From positions 1,054,001 through 1,118,000 of the forward strand of contig NZ_CP020809.1 in assembly GCF_002157835.1 (NCBI RefSeq): DNA of 64,000 nt. Direction: 5' to 3'. The notes under the pieces are model-generated. The model had not been told where the DNA came from. It saw nothing but the letters and a program-made list of their open reading frames with translations, and did not search any database. This DNA comes from Mycobacterium dioxanotrophicus. GTDB taxonomy: Bacteria; Actinomycetota; Actinomycetes; Mycobacteriales; Mycobacteriaceae. Each line of letters opens with the position of its first letter. Position 1 is the stretch's first letter. Made by a program: the position numbers and the translations under genes. Below, piece after piece: positions 42,781 through 50,972 of this stretch.

Positions 42781-44375
42781 CCGACACCGAATCGCGAGCA
42801 GACATGAACGTCCCCGAAACGCGGCGTGTCGGGGTACCGCAGCGTCTGTTCGCGCTGGTTCGGAACACCTGGCGGACGCTGACGTCGATGGGCACGGCGC
42901 TGGTGCTGCTGTTCCTGCTGGCGCTCGGCGCCATCCCGGGTGCTCTGTTGCCGCAGCGCAGCCTCAACTCGTCGAAGGTCGACGAATACCTCACCAAGCA
43001 CTCGACCATCGGCCCGTGGCTGGACCGGGTGCAGGCCTTCGACGTCTTTTCCAGCTTCTGGTTCACCGCTATCTATGTGCTGCTGTTCATCTCGCTGGTC
43101 GGGTGCCTGACCCCGCGGATGCTCGAGCATGTCCGCACCTTGCGGGCCGTTCCGGTGGCCGCGCCGCGCAACCTGGCCCGGCTGCCGAAGTATCACGCCG
43201 AGCAGGTCAGCGGCGATCCGGAGAAGCTGGCCGAGCGGGTGACGCAGCGGCTCAAGGGCTGGCGCACGGTCACCCGCACCGAAGACGGCGTCACCGAGGT
43301 CTCGGCCGAAAAAGGCTATCTGCGCGAGTTCGGCAACATCGTCTTCCACTTCTCGCTGCTCGGGCTGCTGGTCGCGGTCGCCGCGGGAAAGCTGTTCGGC
43401 TACGAAGGCAACGTCATCGTCATCGCCGACGGTGGCCCGGGCTTCTGCTCGGCGTCCCCGGCGGCGTTCGATTCGTTCCGCGCAGGCAACACCGTCGACG
43501 GCACCTCGTTGGACCCCATCTGCCTGCGAGTCAACGATTTCGACGCGCACTATCTGCCGTCGGGCCAGGCTTTGTCGTTCGCCGCCAACATCGACTATCA
43601 GGCCGGCCACGATCTTGCTGCCAACACCTGGCGGCCCTACCGGCTCGAGGTCAACCACCCGCTGCGCATCGGCGGCAACCGCATCTACCTGCAGGGACAC
43701 GGGTACGCGCCGTCGTTCACCGTCACCTTCCCGGACGGGAAGACCCGCAGCCAGACCGTGCAGTGGAAGCCTGAGGAGCCGCTGACCCTGCTGTCCTCCG
43801 GCGTCGTCCGGATCGATCCGCCGGGCGGCAGCTACCCCGACGCCGACGAGCGCCGCAAACATCAGATCGCCATCCAGGGCTTGTTCGCCCCGACCAAACA
43901 GCTCGAGGGCACGCTGCTGTCGTCCAGCTTCCCGGCGCTCAACGATCCTGCGGTCGCCGTCGACATCTACCGCGGCGACACGGGCTTGGACACCGGCAGG
44001 CCACAGTCGCTGTTCTCCCTGGATCCGCGTCTCATCGACCAGAAGCGGCTCACGAAGGTGGCGCGGGTCAACCTGGTCAAGGGGCAGGTCACCCGCCTCG
44101 ACGACGGCACCACGGTTCGGTTCGACGGGGCGGTGCCGTTCATCAACCTGCAGGTGTCGCACGATCCCGCGCAGGTGTGGGTGCTGGTGTTCGCCATGTC
44201 GATGATGGCCGGGTTGCTGGTGTCGTTGGTGGTGCGCAGGCGCCGGGTCTGGGTTCGGATCCAACCCGCTCAGGCGGGTACCGTGAGCGTCGAGCTGGGC
44301 GGACTGGCGCGCACCGACAACTCCGGGTGGGGCGACGAGTTCGAGCGATTGACGCAACGGCTGCTGGGAGAGTGA
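42777..44375 (+). CDS. resB: Cytochrome c biogenesis protein ResB
   Basis: A 532-residue membrane protein of System II. TM1 is MGTALVLLFLLALGAIPGAL (about residues 40-59), TM2 SSFWFTAIYVLLFISLVGCL (about 95-114), TM3 VFHFSLLGLLVAVAAGKLFG (about 195-214), then a large extracytoplasmic domain with ADGGPGFCSASPAAF and NHPLRIGGNRIYLQGHGYA, and TM4 WVLVFAMSMMAGLLVSLVV. It works with CcsB to deliver haem to apocytochrome c. The first 30 codons contain an in-frame copy of the palindromic repeat seen elsewhere in this window, giving the peptide SRADMNVPETRRVGVPQRLF. Coupled to ccdA by ATGA; ccsB follows after 7 bp. Confidence 0.95.
   Translation: MTDTESRADMNVPETRRVGVPQRLFALVRNTWRTLTSMGTALVLLFLLALGAIPGALLPQRSLNSSKVDEYLTKHSTIGPWLDRVQAFDVFSSFWFTAIYVLLFISLVGCLTPRMLEHVRTLRAVPVAAPRNLARLPKYHAEQVSGDPEKLAERVTQRLKGWRTVTRTEDGVTEVSAEKGYLREFGNIVFHFSLLGLLVAVAAGKLFGYEGNVIVIADGGPGFCSASPAAFDSFRAGNTVDGTSLDPICLRVNDFDAHYLPSGQALSFAANIDYQAGHDLAANTWRPYRLEVNHPLRIGGNRIYLQGHGYAPSFTVTFPDGKTRSQTVQWKPEEPLTLLSSGVVRIDPPGGSYPDADERRKHQIAIQGLFAPTKQLEGTLLSSSFPALNDPAVAVDIYRGDTGLDTGRPQSLFSLDPRLIDQKRLTKVARVNLVKGQVTRLDDGTTVRFDGAVPFINLQVSHDPAQVWVLVFAMSMMAGLLVSLVVRRRRVWVRIQPAQAGTVSVELGGLARTDNSGWGDEFERLTQRLLGE
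42792..42856. repeat. Interspersed palindromic repeat, copy D, inside resB
   Basis: GCGAGCAGACATG (42794 on) and ACGCGGCGTGTCG, then ACCGCAGCGTCTGTTCGCGC (about 42837-42856), match copy B at 53471-53538 almost base for base over its right two thirds. The inverted arms GCGAGCAGAC and GTCTGTTCGC are both kept. The reading frame of resB runs through it without a stop. Confidence 0.8.
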
Positions 44376-44382
44376 CGCGCGT

Positions 44383-45381
44383 ATGAATACAGAGCACATC
44401 GATATCGGGTTGGCCCGGTACTCGGACTGGGCTTTCACCTCGTCGGTGGTGGTTCTGGTTGGTGCCCTGCTGTTGCTGGCGGTCGAGCTCGCCTACAGCC
44501 GCGGCCGCAAGGTCGATGAGCGCTCGCGCGAAGAGCAAATGGTTGGGGCGGTCGTCCGCATCGGCGCCACGGTCGGAGCCGACAGCACCACCCCCGGCGT
44601 CATCGCCGACGTCCCCGCCCGATCCACCGACGAGCGGATCGGCCGCGCCGGCCTGGCCCTGGTCTACGTCGGCATCGCGCTGTTGTTCGGCTGCATCGTG
44701 CTGCGTGGTCTGGCCACCTCGCGGGTGCCGTGGGGCAACATGTACGAGTTCATCAACCTGACCTGCTTCGCGGGGCTGATCGCGTCGGCGATCGTGCTGC
44801 GCCGGCCGCAGTACCGCGCGTTGTGGGTGTTCGTGCTGGTGCCGGTGCTGATCCTGCTGGCGGTGTCGGGTCACTGGCTCTACACCAACGCCGCACCGGT
44901 GATGCCCGCGCTGCAGTCGTACTGGCTGCCGATCCACGTGTCTGTGGTCAGCCTGGGCTCCGGGGTGTTCCTGGTGGCCGGTGTCGCGAGCATCCTGTTC
45001 CTGGTCAAGATGTCGCCCCTGGCCGAACGCGAGAATGCGTTCGGGCGGATCATCCAGCGTCTGCCCGACGCACAGACCCTCGACCGCATCGCCTACCGGA
45101 CGACCATCTTCGCGTTCCCCATCTTCGGCTTCGGGGTGATCTTCGGCGCCATCTGGGCCGAGGAGGCGTGGGGCCGCTACTGGGGCTGGGACCCCAAGGA
45201 GACGGTGTCGTTCATCGCGTGGGTGGTGTACGCCGCGTACCTGCACGCCCGTTCGACCGCCGGTTGGCGCGACCGCAAGGCCGCGTGGATCAATGTGGTG
45301 GGCTTCGTTGCGATGGTGTTCAACCTGTTTTTCATCAATCTGGTTACCGTCGGGCTGCACTCGTACGCCGGCGTTGGTTAG
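44383..45381 (+). CDS. ccsB: Cytochrome c biogenesis protein CcsB/CcsA (haem handling)
   Basis: A 332-residue multi-spanning protein (MNTEHIDIGLARYSDWAFTS). The haem-handling tryptophan-rich motif is WAEEAWGRYWGWDPKETVSF near residue 262. Conserved His residues are in SGHWLYTNAAPV, YWLPIHVSVVSLGSG and VVYAAYLHARS. With ResB it exports and attaches haem to c-type cytochromes of the respiratory chain. About 65 residues after TM1 are charged and lengthen the protein compared with short family members. It closes the cytochrome c maturation operon that begins after hemL. Confidence 0.95.
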   Translation: MNTEHIDIGLARYSDWAFTSSVVVLVGALLLLAVELAYSRGRKVDERSREEQMVGAVVRIGATVGADSTTPGVIADVPARSTDERIGRAGLALVYVGIALLFGCIVLRGLATSRVPWGNMYEFINLTCFAGLIASAIVLRRPQYRALWVFVLVPVLILLAVSGHWLYTNAAPVMPALQSYWLPIHVSVVSLGSGVFLVAGVASILFLVKMSPLAERENAFGRIIQRLPDAQTLDRIAYRTTIFAFPIFGFGVIFGAIWAEEAWGRYWGWDPKETVSFIAWVVYAAYLHARSTAGWRDRKAAWINVVGFVAMVFNLFFINLVTVGLHSYAGVG

Positions 45382-45431
45382 GTGATGTGGTGCGCTGGTA
45401 GCGCATCGCGCCCGTATGGAGGGGAGATTCC

Positions 45432-46676
45432 ATGTCCGAGTCAACTGAGCACGGCACGGTGGATGTGTCCACGACCGCACCCGACGAGCCGACGGTCAGT
45501 CACGCCGGGGCCCCTCCGGCACAGGTAGTCGAGCAACCGGCGTCGTCCGTGTCCGGTTTCCGCGGGCAGCAGCGGTTCAGCGATCCGGCCACCAGTGCGG
45601 CACCGCCACCGGAGTGGACGGCCCCGACCCCGCCGCACGGAGTTCCCGTGGTCGAGTCCCCGCACGCGGTGCCCGTGGCGCCTGCCCAGCCCGCACAGGC
45701 TGCCCAGGCTGCCCAGCCCGATTTCTCGTCCCCGTACCGCGACCTGTCGACCACGGCGCTGCTCGGGCAGCGCAAGAACCCGCCGTCGTCCGGCTGGCGC
45801 AAGCTGCTGTACCTGTCGACGTTCAAGCTGGTCAACGTGGGGGAGAGCCCCAAGGTCAATCACCACAACGACCTGCTGGCGCAGGTGCGTCAACCGCTGC
45901 AGGGCTGCTACCGCATCGCGCTGCTGTCGCTCAAGGGCGGTGTCGGCAAGACCACCATCACCGCGACGCTGGGCGCCACGTTCGCGTCCATCCGCGGTGA
46001 CCGGGTCGTGGCCGTGGACGCCAACCCGGATCGGGGCACGCTCAGCCAGAAGGTTCCGCTGGAGACCGCCGCGACGGTGCGCCACCTGCTGCGCGACGCC
46101 GAGGGCATCGAGCGGTACAGCGATGTGCGGGCCTACACCTCGCAGGGGCCCAGCCGGCTCGAGGTGCTGGCCTCGGAAAGCGATCCCGCGGTGTCGGAGG
46201 CGTTCAGCTCCGACGACTATGTGCGCACCCTGGAGGTGCTGGAGCGGTTCTACAGCCTGGTGCTGACCGACTGCGGCACCGGCCTGATGCATTCGGCGAT
46301 GTCCGCGGTGTTGTCCAAGGCCGACGTGCTGGTCGTGATCAGCTCCGGCTCGGTCGATGGGGCGCGCAGTGCCTCGGCCACGCTGGACTGGCTCGACGCG
46401 CACGGGCATCAGGATCTGGTGCGCAATTCGATCGCGGTGGTCAACGCGGTGCGGCCGCGGTCGGGGAAGGTGGATCTGTCGAAGGTGGTGGATCACTTCT
46501 CGCGGCGGTGCCGCGCGGTGCGGTTGGTGCCGTTCGATCCGCATCTGGAAGAAGGCGCCGAGATCAGCTTGGAGCGGCTCAAGCCGAAGACGCGGGAAGC
46601 GTTGATCGAGTTGGCTGCGGTGGTCGCCAGTGACTTTGCCAAGCCGCGGCAGCGCCGCAGTGAGCTGCGCGGCTGA
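45432..46676 (+). CDS. ParA/MinD-like ATPase with disordered N-terminus (Rv0530 type)
   Basis: A 414-residue protein. The first 130 residues are Pro/Ala-rich and disordered. The deviant Walker A motif is IALLSLKGGVGKTTITATLG near 160, with the signature Lys of ParA/MinD ATPases. VVAVDANPDRGTLSQKV near 189 and SLVLTDCGTGLMHSAMSAVL near 272 follow. The architecture resembles ESX-associated EspI-type ATPases, but no ESX gene is near. It probably oligomerises on ATP at the membrane; its partner is unknown. A GGAGGGGAG-like ribosome site precedes the ATG. Confidence 0.88.
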   Translation: MSESTEHGTVDVSTTAPDEPTVSHAGAPPAQVVEQPASSVSGFRGQQRFSDPATSAAPPPEWTAPTPPHGVPVVESPHAVPVAPAQPAQAAQAAQPDFSSPYRDLSTTALLGQRKNPPSSGWRKLLYLSTFKLVNVGESPKVNHHNDLLAQVRQPLQGCYRIALLSLKGGVGKTTITATLGATFASIRGDRVVAVDANPDRGTLSQKVPLETAATVRHLLRDAEGIERYSDVRAYTSQGPSRLEVLASESDPAVSEAFSSDDYVRTLEVLERFYSLVLTDCGTGLMHSAMSAVLSKADVLVVISSGSVDGARSASATLDWLDAHGHQDLVRNSIAVVNAVRPRSGKVDLSKVVDHFSRRCRAVRLVPFDPHLEEGAEISLERLKPKTREALIELAAVVASDFAKPRQRRSELRG

Positions 46677-46687
46677 CGTGCTGCACG

Positions 46688-46715
46688 AACCCGCGGCCGG
46701 TCAGGGTCGCGGGTT
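46688..46715. terminator. Hairpin between the ParA-like gene and the 53-residue membrane protein gene
   Basis: AACCCGCG (46688-46695) pairs with CGCGGGTT (46708-46715) around a 12-base loop. It lies 12 bp after the ParA-like stop and overlaps the end of the convergent small gene, so it may serve as a two-way terminator. Confidence 0.5.
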
Positions 46716-46862
46716 GTCGCCGTGTCCGAGCCGACGCAAGAATTCGGGATCGTCGTCGGGGCCGATCACGCGAGTCTTGGGTTTGGTCGCCGTCGCCCGC
46801 GCCAGCCGCCATCCGACATAAACCAGGCAGCCCAAGACGAGCAACAGGAGTAGGTAAGCCAC
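46701..46862 (-). CDS. Small single-span membrane protein, 53 residues (Rv0530A-like)
   Basis: Read from GTG 46862 to TGA 46703-46701: MAYLLLLLVLGCLVYVGWRL is a single membrane helix, then a basic stretch ATKPKTRVIGPDDDPEFLRR and the end GHGDNPRP. The upstream AAAGGAGG, seven bases before the start, is the best ribosome binding site in this part of the window. M. tuberculosis has an annotated small gene in the same place (Rv0530A, from memory). Function unknown. It is divergent from the DUF4229 gene, with about 45 bp between starts. Confidence 0.8.
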   Translation of the reverse strand: MAYLLLLLVLGCLVYVGWRLARATATKPKTRVIGPDDDPEFLRRLGHGDNPRP

Positions 46863-46907
46863 TCGAAACCTCCTTTACCTGAATATACGCGTCGTCGGTA
46901 GGCTCAG

Positions 46908-47216
46908 GTGGTGTCAGGAAGTCGTCCGGTGGCCCGGTTGGTCGCCGATGTGTTGGTTTACGTCGCGGCCCGATTGGTCCTCGTCGCGGTGCTGGCGGGA
47001 GTGATCTTCGCCGGCGGCCACCTGCTCGGTGTGCGTGAGTTCCCGATCGTGGTGGCGTTGTTGTTCGCGTTGGTGATCGCGCTGCCGCTGGGGATTTGGT
47101 TGTTCCGCCCGTTGCGGGAGCGCGCCACGGCGTCCGTCGCGGCGCTCGATGAGCGTCGGCGCGAGGACCGAGAACAACTTCAGGCGCGGCTGCGCGGTGA
47201 GGACCCGAAGTCGTGA
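46908..47216 (+). CDS. DUF4229 membrane protein (Rv0531 type)
   Basis: A protein of about 102 residues starting at GTG 46908 or 46911. Two membrane helices, VADVLVYVAARLVLVAVLAG and VVALLFALVIALPLGIWLF, are followed by a charged coiled-coil-like tail LRERATASVAALDERRRE. This is the actinobacterial DUF4229 layout, often found near menaquinone and cytochrome genes; function unknown. Its stop overlaps the next GTG start as GTGA. Confidence 0.85.
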   Translation: MVSGSRPVARLVADVLVYVAARLVLVAVLAGVIFAGGHLLGVREFPIVVALLFALVIALPLGIWLFRPLRERATASVAALDERRREDREQLQARLRGEDPKS

Positions 47217-48247
47217 GAACTGCCTTCGGTGCCGAATTCGCCGGTGCCGAAGGGTTTCTCAACACGCCCACGTACGGGCTGCCGCCACAGTTCCTGCTCG
47301 ACGCCCTGCAGGGCTGTCTCGCCGACTGGCAGGCCGGGACCATGCAAGCCGCATCGTTCGACGAACCCGTGGGCGCGGGACGGGCCGGGTATGCGCGGCT
47401 GGCCGGGGTTCCTGTCGAGTCGGTGGCGATGGCCGGGAACGTGTCGGCGGCACTGGGTCTGGTGGCCGCCGCCATTCCCGACGGTAGCCGCGTCGCGGTG
47501 CTCGCGGGCGAATTCACCAGCACCACCTTCCCGTTCGCCGCGCAGGGCCGCGGCATCACCGTCACCGAGCTGACGCCCACCGAGCTGATCGATCGTGCCG
47601 CGGACTTCGATGTGGTGTCGGTCAGTCTCGTACAGTCGGCCAACGGTGCCGCGCTTGATCTCGCGGCATTGCGTGCGGCCGTGCAGGGCGCCGACACGCT
47701 CACGATCGTCGACCTGACGCAGGCCCTCGGCTGGGCGTGCCCCGATGTGAGCTGGGTGGACGTCACGGTGGCCGCGGTGTACAAATGGCTGCTGTCGCCG
47801 CGCGGCACCGCGTGGATGTCGTTGAGCGAGCGGGTGGCTGCGACCATGACGCCGCACGCGGCCAACTGGTATGCCGGTGAGCAGCCCTGGCAGTCGATCT
47901 ACGGGCTGCCGCTGCGGTTGGCGGCCGACGCCCGCCGGTTCGACACCTCGCCGGCCTGGTTCAGCGTGCTGGGTGCGGGGCTGACGCTGCCGTGGCTCGC
48001 GTCGCTGGATCAGGTGGCGGTCAAGCAGCACGCCGTCGGGCTGGCCAATCGGCTGAGAGCCGAGATCGAGCTGCCCCAACAGGATTCGGCGATCGTGTCG
48101 ATTCCGATCGCCGATGCGGCAGAGCGGTTGCAGCGGGCTGGGATTCGCGCGTCGATGCGGGCGGGGGCCGTCCGCGTGGGTTTTCATCTGTACAACACCG
48201 AGGACGATCTCGACCGGTTGCTCGCCGCACTGGGGATCAGCCGGTAG
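47213..48247 (+). CDS. Class V aminotransferase-fold PLP enzyme
   Basis: A 344-residue protein starting at GTG (MRTAFGAEFAGAEGFLNTPT). The fold-type I pattern includes FLNTPTYGLPPQFLLDAL, MAGNVSAALGLVAAAIPDG near residue 80, TIVDLTQALGWACPDVSW near 163 with the PLP-contacting Asp, and VTVAAVYKWLLSPRGTAWM near 183 with the PLP Lys. Such enzymes include kynureninase- and IscS/EgtE-like lyases; the substrate is not evident. It is co-translated with the DUF4229 gene. The stop is only 3 bp from the convergent sensor kinase stop. Confidence 0.85.
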   Translation: MRTAFGAEFAGAEGFLNTPTYGLPPQFLLDALQGCLADWQAGTMQAASFDEPVGAGRAGYARLAGVPVESVAMAGNVSAALGLVAAAIPDGSRVAVLAGEFTSTTFPFAAQGRGITVTELTPTELIDRAADFDVVSVSLVQSANGAALDLAALRAAVQGADTLTIVDLTQALGWACPDVSWVDVTVAAVYKWLLSPRGTAWMSLSERVAATMTPHAANWYAGEQPWQSIYGLPLRLAADARRFDTSPAWFSVLGAGLTLPWLASLDQVAVKQHAVGLANRLRAEIELPQQDSAIVSIPIADAAERLQRAGIRASMRAGAVRVGFHLYNTEDDLDRLLAALGISR

Positions 48248-48250
48248 CCG

Positions 48251-49849
48251 CTATCCCGCCAGCTGTGGACTGCGAGGCTCGATGCAGCTCAGCGGAATCC
48301 GTGCCGTCAGCGTGGTACCGATGTCGCGTGGGCTGATCACGGTCAGCTGCCCGCTCAATGCCTCGACACGGTCGGTGAGCCCGGTCAACCCGGACCCGGC
48401 ACCGGTTGTGGCGCCGCCGATCCCGTCGTCGCTGATCGAGAGCGCCAGTTCGGCTCCCTCAGTGACCGCCCGCACGTCGACACCGGAGGCTTCGGCATGT
48501 TTGGCGGCGTTGGTCAACGCCTCGGCGACGACGTAATAGGCTGCCACGCCGACGGATTCAGGCACGGGTCGGGTGATGTCGAGGTCGAGGTCCACCGGGA
48601 TGGGAGAGCGCCGGGCCAGTGAACGCAGCGCCGGGCCCAGCCCGCCCTTGGACAGGATCGCCGGGTGGATACCTCGCGAAACATCCTGCAACTCAGTGGA
48701 CAACGCGGACAAACCAGAGGCAAGCCGGGCGATGTCGCGGCGCAGCGTGGGCTGATCGGCCGGCACCGACGCCTCGACGGCCCGCACGGCCAGGCCCAGC
48801 GACACGACCCGCTGCTGGGCGCCGTCGTGCAGATCGCGTTCGAACCCGCGCCGCGCCTGATCGGCCGCGGTCACGATTCTGGCCCGCGACGCGGTGAGCG
48901 CGGCCCGGGTCTCGGCGTTGCTGATCGCGGTGGCGACCAGGTCGGCGAAATCCCCGACGTGGGCCTCGGTCTCGGCCCCGAACGCGTGCCGTTGCGTCGA
49001 ACCGGCCACCAGCACGCCGCGCAGTTGTCCGCCGACGATGATCGGCGCGCCCACCGCCGAGCGGATCCCGATGGCGCGGATGCGGGCTGCCGTGGCACCG
49101 TCGACCTCGTCGTAGTCGTCGATGCGCGCCGCGGCCCCGGTTGCCGCGACTTCACCGGCCACGCTGCAGCCGTAGAGCCAGAAACGTTCGCCCACAGCCA
49201 GTTTCGGTGCCCCGATCGGGTCGCGCGAGGCCAGCACCACCGGCGCTGCGGCGTCGTCGCCGAACTGCAACAGCGCCACGTGATCCATGCCCAACCCACC
49301 GGCCAGTTCCGTCACCGCCGCCGGGTACACCTCCTCCGGACCGGATCCGCGGGCCACCAAGGTGGCGACCCGGCGTAGCGCGGCCTGCTGGCCGGCGACC
49401 AGATCGGCCGCGCGTCTGCCCGCTCTGGCCTCGATGGTGCGCAGCCGCGCCTGCCCCACCAGCACATTGATCAAGAACGCCAGCGGCAGGAAGATCGTCA
49501 GCGCCACCACGTCCTCGGCGTGGGCAGGCAGCATCCCGCCGGTGGTCTGCATGTGGAAGTGCACGTAGGTCGCGGCGCTCGCCAGCGATGTCGCCGCCGC
49601 CAACCGGATACCCCAGCCTGCCGAGATGACCAGCACCCCGAACAGGAACAGCGCCCCGCATGCGCTGCCCGGGGCCAGTTGCCGCACCACGAAGGACAGC
49701 AGCGTCTCGGCGGTGATGAACGCCGCCGCCACCGCGACACCCACCATCATCGGTGGGGCGCTGGGCCGCAGCAGCAGCCCGAGCATCCGTGCACCCACGG
49801 CACGGGAGTGCGCAGGGGACAGCACGGGTAATGCGGTGGCCACACTCAC
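48251..49849 (-). CDS. NarL-type sensor histidine kinase with membrane sensor and GAF domain
   Basis: A 532-residue protein from GTG 49849. Four hydrophobic segments within residues 25-135 form a DUF4118-like membrane unit. A GAF domain follows (about 155-310), with LGMDHVALLQFG and AVGAPIIVGGQLRGVLVAG. The HisKA_3 phospho-acceptor is in FERDLHDGAQQRVVSLGLAV near 337. The ATPase has EALTNAAKHAEASGVDVRA, SISDDGIGGA and GSGLTGLTDRVEALSG. It should phosphorylate the LuxR-type regulator at 50319-50972 and perhaps the receiver-only protein encoded divergently 120 bp away. Confidence 0.92.
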   Translation of the reverse strand: MSVATALPVLSPAHSRAVGARMLGLLLRPSAPPMMVGVAVAAAFITAETLLSFVVRQLAPGSACGALFLFGVLVISAGWGIRLAAATSLASAATYVHFHMQTTGGMLPAHAEDVVALTIFLPLAFLINVLVGQARLRTIEARAGRRAADLVAGQQAALRRVATLVARGSGPEEVYPAAVTELAGGLGMDHVALLQFGDDAAAPVVLASRDPIGAPKLAVGERFWLYGCSVAGEVAATGAAARIDDYDEVDGATAARIRAIGIRSAVGAPIIVGGQLRGVLVAGSTQRHAFGAETEAHVGDFADLVATAISNAETRAALTASRARIVTAADQARRGFERDLHDGAQQRVVSLGLAVRAVEASVPADQPTLRRDIARLASGLSALSTELQDVSRGIHPAILSKGGLGPALRSLARRSPIPVDLDLDITRPVPESVGVAAYYVVAEALTNAAKHAEASGVDVRAVTEGAELALSISDDGIGGATTGAGSGLTGLTDRVEALSGQLTVISPRDIGTTLTARIPLSCIEPRSPQLAG

Positions 49850-49853
49850 CTAC

Positions 49854-49919
49854 GTAATGACGTGCGGCCACCGCCGATGGTTCAGTGTCGACGGGAATTC
49901 CCGCTAGCGGTAATGACGT
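49854..49919. promoter_or_regulatory. Divergent promoter with direct repeats and stacked palindromes
   Basis: GTAATGACGT occurs at 49854-49863 and again at 49910-49919. Between them lie two adjacent perfect palindromes, CGGGAATTCCCG (49892-49903) and CCGCTAGCGG (49901-49910). This 120-bp gap separates the sensor kinase gene from the receiver-only gene, so these are candidate binding sites for a regulator controlling both. Confidence 0.5.
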
Positions 49920-49969
49920 CGAGGTCCACCGATGCGAGGCTGGAAGCATGATTGGCCCCCGGAGACACC

Positions 49970-50341
49970 ATGCGCTGCCTCATCGTCGATGACAGCGCCG
50001 GTTTCCGCGACGCCGCGTGCCGCATGCTGGCCCGCGGCGGCGTCGAGGTCGTCGCGTCCGCGACCAACAGCCGCGACGCGGTGAGGCTGTGCCGCGAATT
50101 GCAGCCCGACGTCGCCGTCGTCGACGTCATGCTCGGCGCGGAAAGCGGGTTCGACCTGGCAGAACAGTTGCAGAGCAGCGACTTGCCGCGCCGGCCCGCG
50201 GTGGTGCTGGTCTCCACTTACGCCGAGCAGGACCTGACTGAGATGATCGAGACCAGCCCGGCGGTCGGCTTCCTGCCGAAGTTCGCGCTGTCGGTCGCGG
50301 CGATCGAGAATCTGGTGGCTAGCGCGCTTCCAGGTAGGTGA
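49970..50341 (+). CDS. Receiver-only response regulator
   Basis: A 123-residue protein from ATG 49970 (MRCLIVDDSAGFRDAACRML), with GGAG five bases upstream. It is a complete receiver domain: acidic pair DD at 7-8, phospho-acceptor Asp in DVAVVDVMLGAESGFDLAEQ near 51, Ser/Thr in VVLVSTY and Lys in VGFLPKFALS. No output domain is encoded. It probably modulates phosphoryl flow from the neighbouring kinase or acts by protein contact. Its last 23 bp overlap the end of the convergent LuxR-type gene. Confidence 0.88.
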   Translation: MRCLIVDDSAGFRDAACRMLARGGVEVVASATNSRDAVRLCRELQPDVAVVDVMLGAESGFDLAEQLQSSDLPRRPAVVLVSTYAEQDLTEMIETSPAVGFLPKFALSVAAIENLVASALPGR

Positions 50342-50972
50342 TCACGGCGCGGACCCGACGGTGATCGTCGGCAGTCTCGGCCAGGTTCAGTTTGGTCAGG
50401 ATGCTGCGGACGTGCTTTTCCACGGTGCCCTCGGTGACCCACAGCCGGCGCGCGATGCCCGCGTTGGAGCGGCCCTCGGCCATCAGCATGAGCACCTCCT
50501 GTTCGCGGGCGCTGAGCGCCGCGAGCGGATCGTTGCGCCGCCGCGCGGACACCAGTTCGGACACCAGTGCCGGGTCCACCACGGATGCGCCCTTGGCGAT
50601 GCGTTCCAGGGTCTCCACGAAATCGGTGACGTCGGTGACCCTGGATTTGAGCAGGTACCCGATACCGTGGCCGCTGGCCAGCAGCTCGGTGGCGTGTTCG
50701 ACGTCGACGTGCGCCGAGAGCACGAGAATGCCGGTGTCGGGGCATTCGTCGCGGATGACTTTCGCGGCGTCGAGCCCTTCGGTGGTGTGCGTCGGGGGCA
50801 TCCTGATGTCCACCACGGCCAGCTGTGGTTTCTGATCCCGAACCAGGGCAAGCAGTTCCGTCGCATCGCCGGCTTGGCCCACCACGTCGAATCCGGACCG
50901 GTCGAGCAGGCTCGCGAGGCCTTCCCGGAGCAACACATCGTCGTCGGCAACGACGACCCGCAGCGCACTCAT
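50319..50972 (-). CDS. NarL/LuxR-family response regulator
   Basis: A 217-residue protein from ATG 50972 (MSALRVVVADDDVLLREGLA). The receiver domain has the acidic cluster DDD near residue 10, Asp in LAVVDIRMPPTHTTEGLDAA near 54, Ser in VLSAHVD and Lys in GYLLKSRV. The DNA-binding domain is LSAREQEVLMLMAEGRSNAG and IARRLWVTEGTVEKHVRSIL (GerE-type). Its start overlaps the MFS stop as ATGA, so transporter and regulator are co-transcribed. The transporter may be one of its targets or supply the signal. Confidence 0.92.
   Translation of the reverse strand: MSALRVVVADDDVLLREGLASLLDRSGFDVVGQAGDATELLALVRDQKPQLAVVDIRMPPTHTTEGLDAAKVIRDECPDTGILVLSAHVDVEHATELLASGHGIGYLLKSRVTDVTDFVETLERIAKGASVVDPALVSELVSARRRNDPLAALSAREQEVLMLMAEGRSNAGIARRLWVTEGTVEKHVRSILTKLNLAETADDHRRVRAVITYLEAR

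Noticed and set aside
45432..46676. ESX secretion locus marked by an EspI-like ATPase
   Set aside because: No EsxA/B, EccC, PE or PPE genes are nearby; only the disordered-plus-ParA layout is shared.
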